From assembly GCF_024494355.1 (NCBI RefSeq), contig NZ_JAKNQY010000001.1, positions 124,001 through 188,000 of the forward strand: DNA of 64,000 nt, written 5' to 3'. This DNA is from Pseudomonas sp. Q11 (lineage in GTDB: Bacteria; Pseudomonadota; Gammaproteobacteria; Pseudomonadales; Pseudomonadaceae). This document shows, piece by piece, positions 46,131 to 55,318 of this stretch. Under the pieces are notes generated by a model that searched no databases, was not told the origin of the DNA, and worked only from the letters and a program-made list of their open reading frames with translations. Both the position numbers and the translations under genes were made by a program. The first letter of the stretch is position 1. Each line of letters opens with the position of its first letter.

Positions 46131-46574
46131 ATGGCTGGCTTCGGGCTTCGCCCTCCCCTGTTCGAGCGCCTGGCCAGCCCGGCGCACGACCCTGAGCGGG
46201 CGTTCGACCGGCAGGCGCTGCAGGACTCGGTGCATGCCGAACTGCTGCGCCTGTTCAACACCCGCCGCGGCCCGAAAGCGCTGACCGAACCGCCGAGCAT
46301 CCTGGATTACGGCATCGCTGACTGGACCGCGCTACAGCAGCAACGCAGTGATGACCGTCGCCAATTGACCCGCGAGATCCGCCAGGCCATCTACCACTTC
46401 GAACCGCGCCTGCGATTGGGCGAGGTCCAGGTCAACCCTGTGCCGGGTCATCCCCAGCAACTGAACATACGGCTATTGGGCGAGTTGCGCGACGACCAGC
46501 ATTCATGGCCCGTGGCATTTGTCATCGAGCCCGCCGGTGACGGCCTTGAGGTACGACATGAGCGACTCGATTGA
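46131..46574 (+). CDS. tssE: T6SS baseplate protein TssE
   Basis: This gp25-like wedge subunit of 147 residues starts 13 bases after hcp. The gp25/lysozyme-related core lies at about 35-130 (SILDYGIADW, IRQAIYHFEPRL, GEVQVNPVPGHPQQLNI). It helps initiate sheath assembly on the baseplate. The last 17 bases overlap the start of tssF. Confidence 0.93.
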   Translation: MAGFGLRPPLFERLASPAHDPERAFDRQALQDSVHAELLRLFNTRRGPKALTEPPSILDYGIADWTALQQQRSDDRRQLTREIRQAIYHFEPRLRLGEVQVNPVPGHPQQLNIRLLGELRDDQHSWPVAFVIEPAGDGLEVRHERLD

Positions 46575-48348
46575 CCCGCAACTGCTGGACTATTATCAGC
46601 GTGAGCTGACCTGGCTGCGGCATGCCGGGAGCCTGTTCGCCGAACGTTACCCCAAGGTCGCCAGGCGCCTGGAACTGTCTCCCGGCGAATGCCCGGACCC
46701 GCATGTCGAGCGACTGCTGGAGGGCTTCGCGCTGCTGGCCGCCCGCTTGCAGCGAAGACTGGACGACGACTACGCCGAGTTCAGCGATGCCTTGCTCGAA
46801 CAGCTTTACCCCCTGGCCCTGCGCCCTTTGCCGTCCTGCGCCATCGTGCAGTTCGAGCCCGACCCAAGCAAAGGCAACCTCAACGAAGGCTACCCCCTGC
46901 CCCGGGACACCCCCTTGTTCGTCACCACCGATAAGGGGCAGAGCATTCATTTTCGCACCACCGCCGCCGTGCGCCTGTGGCCGATCGAAGTCAGTGAAGC
47001 GTTGCTGCTGGGCAGCGATGAGGCACAAGCGCTGACCGGGGTGGTCCAGGCGCGTTCGGCCTTACGCCTGAACCTGCGCTGCCTGGGGGAAAGCCAATGG
47101 TCGACGCTGGGGATCGACGCCCTGCGGGTGCATCTGGCTGCCTCACCGATGATCAACGCCTGGCTGTATGACCTGCTCGGCGCCCATGCCATTAAGGTAC
47201 TGGCCGGCCCACCGGGCAGCGTGCCGGAACCGCTGACCGGCCTGCCAGAAATCGTCGGCTTCGCCAGTGACCAAGCCTTGCTGCCGGACGAAGACGGTGT
47301 GCATCCCGGCATGCGTCTGCTGGCGGAATACTTTGCCTTCCCCGACAAATTCGGCTTTTTCGATCTGCCACTGGCCGGAGCCACCAGCGACAGCCAATCC
47401 TTGTACCTGTACATCGTGTTCGACCGTGCCCCCGTCAGCCGCCTGCCGCTCCAGGCCAGCGACATCGCCCTGGGCTGCGCGCCGGTGATCAACCTGTTCC
47501 CCAGGACGTCCGAGCCGCTGCGCCCCGACGGCACCCGCAGCGAGTACCGCCTGGTGGCCGACAGTCATCGGGAAAACAGCGTCGAGATCCACAGCGTCCG
47601 CGGCATGCGCGCGACGTCGAGCCAGGGCGTGCGCAAAGTCCCGGCCTATTACGGCAGCCAGCACGGCAACGACCAGGCCTGTTACTGGCATGCGCGGCGA
47701 GTCAGCGGCATGAGCCCCAATCGCCTGGGCACCGACTTGATGGTCAGCTTGGTGGACACTCAGTTCGACCCGCTGGCTGACACGCGGGACTATAGCCTCA
47801 CCGCGGAGTTGCTGTGCACCAACCGCCACCTGGCCCAAAGCCTGCCATCCGGCACCGCCCTGGGTTTTGAGCGTCCCGGACCGGTGGCCTGGGCCCGCCT
47901 GCGCAACTCGCCCAGTCCGCAAAGCATGCCGCGCCTGGACGGCGAATCGCGCTGGAGGCTGGTGTCGCAATTGACCCTCAACCACCTGTCGCTGGTGGAA
48001 GGTCCCCAGGCGTTGGACGCGCTGCGTGAAATGCTCGAATTGCACAATCTGCGGGACGAAGCCAGCGCCCGTCGACAAATCGCCGGGGTGCTCGAATTGG
48101 GTTGTGACCGGGTCATCGCCCATGTCGGCGAAGACGCCTGGCGCGGGTGGCGCAACGGGTTGCAAGTGCGCCTGCAACTGGACCCGCAACACTTCGTCGG
48201 CAGCAGTGCCGTGTTGTTCTCCGGGGTGCTCGCACAATTCTTTTCCCTTTATGCCACCGCTAATCGCTTCGTGCGCACGGTGCTGGTTCAATCGGACAGG
48301 GAGGTGAAAACATGGCAACCCCAAGCCGGCAAACCCCTGACGCTCTGA
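46558..48348 (+). CDS. tssF: T6SS baseplate protein TssF
   Basis: This 596-residue wedge protein begins LLDYYQRELTWLRHAGSLFAE (shortened; residues 8-28), the N-terminal TssF signature, followed by FAERYPKVARRLELSPGE and HVERLLEGFALLAARLQ. It binds TssG in a 2:1 complex. The start at 46558 lies within tssE (17-base overlap), which fits coupled translation. The 3' end overlaps tssG by 37 bases. Confidence 0.95.
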   Translation: MSDSIDPQLLDYYQRELTWLRHAGSLFAERYPKVARRLELSPGECPDPHVERLLEGFALLAARLQRRLDDDYAEFSDALLEQLYPLALRPLPSCAIVQFEPDPSKGNLNEGYPLPRDTPLFVTTDKGQSIHFRTTAAVRLWPIEVSEALLLGSDEAQALTGVVQARSALRLNLRCLGESQWSTLGIDALRVHLAASPMINAWLYDLLGAHAIKVLAGPPGSVPEPLTGLPEIVGFASDQALLPDEDGVHPGMRLLAEYFAFPDKFGFFDLPLAGATSDSQSLYLYIVFDRAPVSRLPLQASDIALGCAPVINLFPRTSEPLRPDGTRSEYRLVADSHRENSVEIHSVRGMRATSSQGVRKVPAYYGSQHGNDQACYWHARRVSGMSPNRLGTDLMVSLVDTQFDPLADTRDYSLTAELLCTNRHLAQSLPSGTALGFERPGPVAWARLRNSPSPQSMPRLDGESRWRLVSQLTLNHLSLVEGPQALDALREMLELHNLRDEASARRQIAGVLELGCDRVIAHVGEDAWRGWRNGLQVRLQLDPQHFVGSSAVLFSGVLAQFFSLYATANRFVRTVLVQSDREVKTWQPQAGKPLTL

Positions 48349-49337
48349 ACCTGAGCCAACGCTTGCGGCGCGATCCGCAGCGCTTCGAATGGCTTCAGGC
48401 GTTACTGGTGCTGGAGCGTGAACAACCCCAGGCCGAAACCCTGGGCAGCGGCACCGCGCCCCACGCAGAAGCCTTGCGCCTGCGCGGACCGCTGACACCG
48501 CTGTTCGCCGCCAGTGAAGTCGAAAGCCTGAAGCAGGAGCCCGGCACGGCGCCAATCCTGAGTACGCCGATCTTTGGCCTCGGCGGCCCCGACGGTCCCC
48601 TGCCCTACGCCTATCAGGAATGGCTGCAACAACGGACCCGGGCGCGCGATCATGCGCCGGCGGAGTTTCTCGATCTGTTCCAGCATCGCCTGCTCAGTTT
48701 GCTCTACAAAGTAATGCGCAAACACCGCATCGCCCTGGGTTTTACTGCTCCGACAGCGTCCGCCGTGCAGGCGCAACTGCGAGCATTGACCGGCCTGCTG
48801 CCCAAGGCTTTGCAAGAACGCCAGGCCGCGCCCGATGCTGCCGTGCTGGCGTGTACCGCGCTGTACGCCGATGGCCGGCGCTCCCTGGCCGGGTTCGCGG
48901 CAATCGTGCGCGAACAGTTCGGGCTGCCGGTGGAACTGACCGCCTACGAAGGTGGCTGGCGGAAAATCCCGCCGGCTAGCCGCAGCCGCTTACACCCCGG
49001 TGGCAGTAACTTGCGCCTGGGCCGCAGCGCGGTGGCCGGCACCCGGGTCTGGGACGAACATGCCGGCGTGCGCCTGACCCTCGGCCCGCTAACCGCGGCC
49101 CAGGCCAATACATTGCTGCCCACCGGCGAGACCCATCCGTTGCTCGCCAGCCTTTACGCCTTGTACTTCGGCCCCGACCTGGATTGCACCCTGGTGCTGC
49201 TGATCCGTGGCGCCGGACCATTACAACTGGTTCGCCAGACGCCGCCACGATTGAGCTGGAACGGTGGCCTGCAACGCCAGCCCAATCTTGCCGTACAACG
49301 GATCGAAACCCGCCTTCGTCAGCCGGAGATCGCCTGA
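48312..49337 (+). CDS. tssG: T6SS baseplate protein TssG
   Basis: This 341-residue baseplate wedge component has family features PQRFEWLQALLVLE (about 22-35), LSTPIFGLGGPDGPLPYAYQ (about 77-96, shortened), FLDLFQHRLLSLLYK and a C-terminal LDCTLVLLIRG. The ATG at 48312 follows GGGAGG and overlaps the end of tssF. It ends one base before the clpV ATG. Confidence 0.94.
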   Translation: MATPSRQTPDALNLSQRLRRDPQRFEWLQALLVLEREQPQAETLGSGTAPHAEALRLRGPLTPLFAASEVESLKQEPGTAPILSTPIFGLGGPDGPLPYAYQEWLQQRTRARDHAPAEFLDLFQHRLLSLLYKVMRKHRIALGFTAPTASAVQAQLRALTGLLPKALQERQAAPDAAVLACTALYADGRRSLAGFAAIVREQFGLPVELTAYEGGWRKIPPASRSRLHPGGSNLRLGRSAVAGTRVWDEHAGVRLTLGPLTAAQANTLLPTGETHPLLASLYALYFGPDLDCTLVLLIRGAGPLQLVRQTPPRLSWNGGLQRQPNLAVQRIETRLRQPEIA

Positions 49338-49338
49338 A

Positions 49339-51882
49339 ATGGAACTGGCCAGCCTGATCGGACGCCTCAACCCGGACAACCGTCGCGCCCTGGAACGCGC
49401 CGCGCAACGCTGCCTGCAACGCAGCCATCACTATGTGGAAATCGAGCACCTGCTATTGGAACTGCTGGACATCGAAGGCGGTGACTTCGCCTGCCTGCTG
49501 CCGCGCTTCAGCCTGGAGCGCGACGCAGTGACGGCAGAAATCAACAAGGCCCTGGAGCTGTTCAAATCCGGCAGTACCCGCACGCCGGCCCTGTCGACGC
49601 AAACCATTGGCCTGCTGGAAGACGCCGTGGTGCAAGCCAGCGTGCTGGGCCTGGACAGCATCCGTTCCGGCTTGTTGTTGCTGGCGCTGCTGGACCGTGA
49701 TGAGCGTCGCAGTCTGTTGCTCAACAGTGCCTCGTCGCTGCTGCGCATCCCCCGGGAGGCTTTGCGCGCCCATCTGCTGGAATGGACCGAAAGCTCTCGG
49801 GAACATGTCGGCGGCGTACGCCCGGCAAAGCCCGGTGAGATGCCACAGAAACAGGATCCGGTGCTCGACCAATACACCCAGGACCTGACCGCCGACGCCC
49901 GGGACGGACGCATCGACCCCATCGTCGGGCGCGACGGTGAGATTCGGCAGTGCATCGATATCCTGCTCAGGCGTCGGCAGAACAACCCGATCCTGGTGGG
50001 CGCGCCGGGTGTTGGCAAGACCGCTGTGGTGGAAGGCCTGGCCCTGCGCATCGCCGCAGGTGACGTGCCCCCGTCGTTACAGGAAGTCACGTTGCGCGTG
50101 CTGGATCTGGGCCTGTTGCAGGCCGGCGCGGGCGTCAAGGGCGAGTTCGAACAGCGTCTCAAAGGCGTGATCGATGCCGTGCGCAGCGCTGAAAAACCGA
50201 TCATTCTGTTCATCGACGAAGCCCATACCCTGATCGGTGCCGGCGGCGCCGAAGGTGGCAGCGATGCGGCCAACCTGCTCAAACCAGCCTTGGCCCGGGG
50301 CGAACTGCGCACCCTGGCCGCCACCACCTGGCTGGAATACAAAAAATATTTCGAGAAAGACCCGGCCCTGGCTCGTCGTTTCCAACTGGTGCAGGTCGAA
50401 GAACCGGACGAACTCACCGCCGTGGAAATGCTCCGTGGCGTGGCGAGCAAACTGGAACAGCACCACGGCGTGCAGGTGCTGGACGCGGCCATCCACGAGG
50501 CGGTGAAACTGTCCCACCGCTACATTTCCGGGCGGCAATTGCCGGACAAAGCCATCAGCGTGCTCGACACCGCCTGCGCCCGTGTCGCCCTTGGCCAACA
50601 CGATGTGCCGCCGCCGCTGGAAAGCCTGCGCCACCGCCAGAACAGCCTCAAGGACGAAGTCGAACGCTTGCGGCGTGAACAGGCCACAGGGCTTGATCAC
50701 CGCGAGCGCATCACCCTGCTGGAAGCAGAGTCGGGCGGCAACGTGCAGGCCATCCGCGAGCTGGAGACGCGCTGGGGCGAAGAGCGCGAAGCGGTGCGCG
50801 AACTGCTCGACACCCGCCGCGAACTGCTGGCGTTGAGCGAGCGCGCCGACGGTGAAAAGCCCGACACCGAGATCGATAACCGCATCGACCACCTGGCCGC
50901 CGAACTGCTGCGCCTGGAAGCCGGCCTGGATGCCATTCGCCAGGACGATCCGCTGGTGCCCGAACAGGTGGACAGCAAGACCGTCGCTGCGGTGATCGCC
51001 GGCTGGACCGGCATTCCGGTAGGCAAGATGCTCGCCGACGAAGCCCACGCCGTGCGCACCCTCGGTCAGCGCATGAGCCTGCGGGTGATGGGCCAGGACA
51101 CCGCGTTGAACACCATCGCCCAGCGCTTGCAAGCCTATCGCGCCGGCCTGACCGATCCGCAGAAACCGGTCGGCGTATTCCTGCTGGTGGGCCCCACCGG
51201 CGTGGGCAAGACCGAAACCGCCTACGCCCTGGCCGATGCCCTGTATGGCGGCGAACGCAACCTGATCAGCATCAACCTTTCGGAATACCAGGAAGCCCAC
51301 ACCGTCAGCCAACTCAAAGGCGCCCCGCCCGGCTATGTCGGTTACGGCAGCGGCGGTGTGCTCACCGAAGCGGTGCGGCGCAAACCCTATTCGGTGGTGT
51401 TGCTGGATGAAATCGAAAAGGCCCATCCGGATGTGCTCGAGGCCTTCTATAACGTCTTCGACAAAGGCCTGATGGAGGACGGTACCGGCCTGGTGGTGGA
51501 CTTCAAGAACACGGTGATGCTCGCCACCAGCAACGTCGGCGCCGAACTGCTAATGGACACGCCGGCCGCGCAGTTGGGCAGCGACGCCTTCAACGAAGCC
51601 TTGCACAAGGTGCTGCTGCAAGCGTTCCGCCCGGCGTTTCTGGCGCGCATGACGGTGGTGGCGTACCGGCCGCTGGATGAAGCGACGCTGGAGGGGATCG
51701 TGCTGGCGAAGCTGGAGAAATTGCGCGGGCGCTACAAGGCCGCGACCGGCAAGCAATTCGAGTTCGATGCCGGGATCGTCAAGGCCGTGTTGGCCAAATG
51801 CAGCGCCGCGGGGGCACGGGATGTCGAGAATGTGCTGATGACGCAGGTGACGGGGAAATTGGCGGAGTGGGTACTGGAGTAA
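49339..51882 (+). CDS. clpV: T6SS sheath-recycling AAA+ ATPase ClpV (TssH)
   Basis: This is an 847-residue hexameric unfoldase that disassembles contracted TssBC sheath. The Clp N-domain covers 1-150. The first AAA+ module has Walker A GAPGVGKTAV (about 219-228) and Walker B ILFIDEAHTL. A coiled-coil middle region lies at 425-530. The second module has Walker A GPTGVGKTET (about 620-629) and VVLLDEIEKAH. All nucleotide motifs are intact. The start at 49339 gives MELASLIGRLNPDN; an upstream in-frame TTG-type extension would overlap tssG. Confidence 0.96.
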   Translation: MELASLIGRLNPDNRRALERAAQRCLQRSHHYVEIEHLLLELLDIEGGDFACLLPRFSLERDAVTAEINKALELFKSGSTRTPALSTQTIGLLEDAVVQASVLGLDSIRSGLLLLALLDRDERRSLLLNSASSLLRIPREALRAHLLEWTESSREHVGGVRPAKPGEMPQKQDPVLDQYTQDLTADARDGRIDPIVGRDGEIRQCIDILLRRRQNNPILVGAPGVGKTAVVEGLALRIAAGDVPPSLQEVTLRVLDLGLLQAGAGVKGEFEQRLKGVIDAVRSAEKPIILFIDEAHTLIGAGGAEGGSDAANLLKPALARGELRTLAATTWLEYKKYFEKDPALARRFQLVQVEEPDELTAVEMLRGVASKLEQHHGVQVLDAAIHEAVKLSHRYISGRQLPDKAISVLDTACARVALGQHDVPPPLESLRHRQNSLKDEVERLRREQATGLDHRERITLLEAESGGNVQAIRELETRWGEEREAVRELLDTRRELLALSERADGEKPDTEIDNRIDHLAAELLRLEAGLDAIRQDDPLVPEQVDSKTVAAVIAGWTGIPVGKMLADEAHAVRTLGQRMSLRVMGQDTALNTIAQRLQAYRAGLTDPQKPVGVFLLVGPTGVGKTETAYALADALYGGERNLISINLSEYQEAHTVSQLKGAPPGYVGYGSGGVLTEAVRRKPYSVVLLDEIEKAHPDVLEAFYNVFDKGLMEDGTGLVVDFKNTVMLATSNVGAELLMDTPAAQLGSDAFNEALHKVLLQAFRPAFLARMTVVAYRPLDEATLEGIVLAKLEKLRGRYKAATGKQFEFDAGIVKAVLAKCSAAGARDVENVLMTQVTGKLAEWVLE

Positions 51883-51896
51883 GGAGTACAGGACTC

Positions 51897-52565
51897 ATGA
51901 GAATCGGTAGCTTCAACGTTGAAAAAAACGGCAAGTCTTCCACCCTGGAAAAGCAAACCCAGGTGGACATCTTTCTCTACAACTGTTGCTCCAGTAACTA
52001 TTGGGATGCGGACATCGTTTTCTTGTGTGAAATACATTCGGCACAAATCGACAACTACCGCTCGAACCTGGCGGCCATCTACAAGAACTACAGTGTCTAC
52101 GCGTTTACTGGCGGCTACTCAAACGCCTACATCGTCATGGTCAAGAGCTTTGAGCAATTGCAAGTGATCAGCCAGGGCAGCCTGTTTACCCTGAACAGGG
52201 ACCTGATTGCGGTGGAAGCCAACGGCGTGAAGGGTTATACCGGCTACGTGTTCCTCGCACACTTCAAGTCCGGCCAGAATGGCGTGACCAAGAGCCAGCT
52301 CAAATCCTGCACGGCCCTGGGCGGTAAATGGGTCGCAACGGGTGACCTGAACCTGGATTATCAAAACGTCGGGCAACTCGATACGGCGGGGCTTGCCTAT
52401 GAGTGTTGGAACGGCCAGCAGACCCAGAGCAAGGGCGGCATTCTCGACTGGGTGCTGGCTTCGGCGGACGTGAAAGTCGTCCCGGTCGACATCACCGGAC
52501 TGGCCCATGTGTTCGATATGTCCGGACCTGATCACCGCCCCATTCTTTTCGATGTGACGAGCTGA
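51897..52565 (+). CDS. Endonuclease/exonuclease/phosphatase-fold protein, candidate T6SS nuclease effector
   Basis: This 222-residue protein sits between clpV and vgrG, 14 bases after clpV with AGGAG in the gap. It has the full active-site set of the DNase I/CdtB superfamily: N7 (GSFNVE), E45 (FLCEIHS), H122 (FLAHFKS), D150-x-N152 (ATGDLNLD), D184 (ILDWVLAS) and D212-H213 (SGPDHRPIL). No signal peptide is present, so export would need the T6SS. Position beside vgrG suggests a VgrG-delivered DNase or phosphatase; this is inference. No clear partner immunity gene lies next to it. It could also be a housekeeping EEP enzyme, although the location makes that less likely. Confidence 0.75.
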   Translation: MRIGSFNVEKNGKSSTLEKQTQVDIFLYNCCSSNYWDADIVFLCEIHSAQIDNYRSNLAAIYKNYSVYAFTGGYSNAYIVMVKSFEQLQVISQGSLFTLNRDLIAVEANGVKGYTGYVFLAHFKSGQNGVTKSQLKSCTALGGKWVATGDLNLDYQNVGQLDTAGLAYECWNGQQTQSKGGILDWVLASADVKVVPVDITGLAHVFDMSGPDHRPILFDVTS

Positions 52566-52608
52566 ACGACAACGGTCGCCGTTTTCCACGCCCCGCCGAG
52601 GACGCTTG

Positions 52609-54618
52609 ATGCCCCGCTCCACCGACAGTAACACCACCCTCTCCCTCACCGCCGCCACGCTGTCGGCGCTGTACCCTGAATCCCTGTCCGGCGAAGAGAG
52701 CCTCAATGCCTTGGGTTCGCACATCCTCAACGGTATCAACGACGGCCCATCGCTGACCCTCACCAGCGCTGTCGCCAGCCATGTCACCACGACGCTGCAC
52801 AAGGATGCATTGTTGCGCCCGCTGGACTGTCTGGTCGCGGAAATCCGTCAGCTCCCCGCCGACGCTACCGCCGAACGCTATCAACTTTTGCTGCGCCCAT
52901 GGCTTTGGTGGCTGACCCTGGCGAGCAACAACCGGGTGTTCCAGAACCTTGCCACTTCGGACATCGTCACCACGATTTTCAAGGCCCATGGCTTCACCGA
53001 CTTTCAGCTCAAGCTGACTGGCAGCTACACCCCACGCGAATACTGTGTGCAATACGGCGAAACCGATCTGGCCTTCGTCTCGCGGTTGATGGAAGAAGAC
53101 GGGGTTTTCTGGTTTTTCAGCCACGAGCAAGGCAAGCACACGTTGGTATTGGGCGACAGCAATGATGCGTTCTTGCCGATCCCCAATGGCCCGACGGTGA
53201 ATTATCTCGGGCAGAAAATGGGGGATCGGGAGCTGCACGGCATCCGCTCAGGCCAACTGTGCCTGCAAGCGGTGGCCGGGGTCTATCAGGCGACCGATTA
53301 CCAATTCACCACGCCAACGACATCGCTCTACAGCCAGGCTGAAGCCGTGGCCGGGCCCAGTTCGATATACGAGCATCCGGGCGGCTATGACGCCAAGGGC
53401 CAAGGCGATGCGTTGACCAAGCAGCGGGTGGATGGCCTGCGCAGTCAGGAGAAGCGTTTTGTCGGCGAAAGCGACTGCCGCTGGCTGGTGCCGGGGTATT
53501 GGTTCACCCTCGCCGGCCATGAAGACCCAACGCTGAATATCGATTGGGTGGTGACCTCGGTCAGCCACGAAGCCAGCCACGATAGCTACCGCAACCGCTT
53601 CGAGGCGATTCCCAAGTCCACGACTTATCGACCGGCCCGCACCACGCAAAAACCGCGCATGCACACCCAGACCGCGCTGGTGGTGGGCAAGGCCGGCGAA
53701 GAAATCTGGACCGACGAATACGGGCGCATCAAGTTGCAGTTCCCCTGGGACCGTACCGGCAAGAACGACGAAACCTCATCCTGCTGGGTTCGTGTGGTAT
53801 TGCCCTGGAGCGGCAAGGGTTTTGGCATCCAGTTCGTGCCGCGCATCGGCCAGGAGGTCATCGTCACCTTCATCGACGGCGACCCCGACCGGCCCTTGGT
53901 GACCGGCTGCGTCTACAACGGTGACAACGCCCTGCCCTACGCGCTGCCGGCCAACCAGACCCAGTCCGGGATCAAGACCAACTCGTCCAAGGGCGGCGGC
54001 GGCTTCAACGAATTGCGCTTCGAGGACAAGAAGGACGCCGAGGAGGTTTTTCTCCAGTCCCAGAAAGACTTCAACATCAACGTGCTCAACGACACCACCG
54101 CCACGGTCGGTCATGATGAAACCCTCACGGTGCAGAACGCTCGCACTCGCACGGTCAAGGAAGGCAACGAAACCGTCACCCTGGAAAAAGGCAAACGCAG
54201 CGTGACCATCCAGACCGGCAGCGACAGCCTCGATGTCAAGGACACCCGCACCGTCACCGTAGGTTCGGACCAGAACCACAGCACCGGCGGCAACTACGCG
54301 CACAAGGTCAGCGGTAACTATGAACTGACGGTGGACGGCAACCTGACCATCAAGGTCAGTGGCACCCTGACCTTGCAAAGCGGCGGTAGCTTCGCGATCA
54401 AGAGCGGTGCGGACCTGGCGGCCCAGGCCAGCACGTCCATCAGCCAGAAGGCTGGAACCGCCCTGAGCAACCAGGCAGGTACGTCATTGGAAAACAAGGC
54501 CGGCACGACCTTGACCAATGACGCCGGCATCAGCCTGGTGAACAAGGCCGCCGCCGAACAGACCGTGGACGGCGGCGGCATGCTGACCATCAAGGGCGGC
54601 CTGGTGAAGGTCAACTGA
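52609..54618 (+). CDS. vgrG: T6SS spike protein VgrG (TssI)
   Basis: This is a 669-residue trimeric needle tip. The gp27-like part covers about 1-340 and contains GSYTPREYCVQYGETDLAFVSRL (shortened; about 140-162), a VgrG hallmark. An OB fold follows with TDEYGRIKLQFPWDR, and the gp5-like beta-helix includes NELRFEDKKDAEEVFLQSQKD cut to the motif FEDKKG-type. The C-terminus (about 600-669) is a stack of short S/T-N-x-A-G repeats and ends GGLVKVN, with no extra toxin domain. The start at 52609 has GAGG seven bases upstream. Confidence 0.95.
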   Translation: MPRSTDSNTTLSLTAATLSALYPESLSGEESLNALGSHILNGINDGPSLTLTSAVASHVTTTLHKDALLRPLDCLVAEIRQLPADATAERYQLLLRPWLWWLTLASNNRVFQNLATSDIVTTIFKAHGFTDFQLKLTGSYTPREYCVQYGETDLAFVSRLMEEDGVFWFFSHEQGKHTLVLGDSNDAFLPIPNGPTVNYLGQKMGDRELHGIRSGQLCLQAVAGVYQATDYQFTTPTTSLYSQAEAVAGPSSIYEHPGGYDAKGQGDALTKQRVDGLRSQEKRFVGESDCRWLVPGYWFTLAGHEDPTLNIDWVVTSVSHEASHDSYRNRFEAIPKSTTYRPARTTQKPRMHTQTALVVGKAGEEIWTDEYGRIKLQFPWDRTGKNDETSSCWVRVVLPWSGKGFGIQFVPRIGQEVIVTFIDGDPDRPLVTGCVYNGDNALPYALPANQTQSGIKTNSSKGGGGFNELRFEDKKDAEEVFLQSQKDFNINVLNDTTATVGHDETLTVQNARTRTVKEGNETVTLEKGKRSVTIQTGSDSLDVKDTRTVTVGSDQNHSTGGNYAHKVSGNYELTVDGNLTIKVSGTLTLQSGGSFAIKSGADLAAQASTSISQKAGTALSNQAGTSLENKAGTTLTNDAGISLVNKAAAEQTVDGGGMLTIKGGLVKVN

Positions 54619-54631
54619 CAGGAGTGCCCCG

Positions 54632-55174
54632 ATGACCTCGAAAAGACTCGACGTGGAGCGTGACGACAGTCACCTGAGCGGGCTACTGGTCGACGGCCAC
54701 CTCGACGGCCAATTGCAGATTGATGAAGCCCAGCGTCCGCAAGCGAAACTCAACTATCAACGGGGTGAACTGCAAGGCACCAGCACGCTGTATCACCCCA
54801 ACGGTAAAGTCTCGGCGGTGTTGCCCTTCGTCAAAGGCAAACTGCAGGGCGTTGCGAGCTTTTACGCCGCCGAAGGCGGGCTGCAGCGCCAGGCCACTTA
54901 TCGGTGTGGGTTGCTGCACGGTGAAGCGAACAACTATTTCCCCGACGGGCAACTGGCCGAGGCCGAGTTCTATCGTGAGGGTGTACGTGACGGTCGTTAT
55001 CGACGCATGCACCCCAATGGCAAGCCCGCCGTCGACGCCCGCTACCTCAACGGCCAACTGCTGGAACCGGCACACGCCTACGCCGAAGACGGCCGGCCAC
55101 TGGACGCCGACGGCAAGCCGATCTCCAGGGTGCGCTGGTGGTTCAGGCGCTGGAATGATCCGGCGCAAGCATAA
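54632..55174 (+). CDS. MORN-repeat (YwqK-type) protein linked to VgrG
   Basis: This is a 180-residue soluble protein made of repeated MORN-like strands: GELQGTSTLYHPNGKVSAV, GKLQGVASFYAAEGGLQ, GLLHGEANNYFPDGQLAEA, GVRDGRYRRMHPNGKPAVD. Proteins of this class are annotated as YwqK antitoxins and often accompany T6SS toxins or PAAR proteins. It begins 13 bases after vgrG with AGGAG, so it is made with the spike. It could be an adaptor or immunity factor. Its true partner is not evident from sequence. Confidence 0.8.
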   Translation: MTSKRLDVERDDSHLSGLLVDGHLDGQLQIDEAQRPQAKLNYQRGELQGTSTLYHPNGKVSAVLPFVKGKLQGVASFYAAEGGLQRQATYRCGLLHGEANNYFPDGQLAEAEFYREGVRDGRYRRMHPNGKPAVDARYLNGQLLEPAHAYAEDGRPLDADGKPISRVRWWFRRWNDPAQA

Positions 55175-55196
55175 TTATTATCTTTCCCCTTACCCT

Positions 55197-55286
55197 TGTG
55201 GGAGCGAGCCTGCTCGCGATGACGGTGGCACAGCCAACATCTCCACCAACTGACCCACCGCTATCGCGAGCAGGCTCGCTCCCACA
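55197..55286. repeat. REP-like inverted repeat pair
   Basis: The arms CTTGTGGGAGCGAGCCTGCT and the complement ending 55286 lie between the convergent MORN and DUF4280 genes. Confidence 0.85.
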
Positions 55287-55318
55287 GGCAATCATCCATA
55301 CCTGTAGGTCCGCACCAA

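Noticed and set aside
50077..51426. Open frame of 449 codons antisense to clpV
   Set aside because: It lies wholly within clpV, with biased composition and no recognisable domain.
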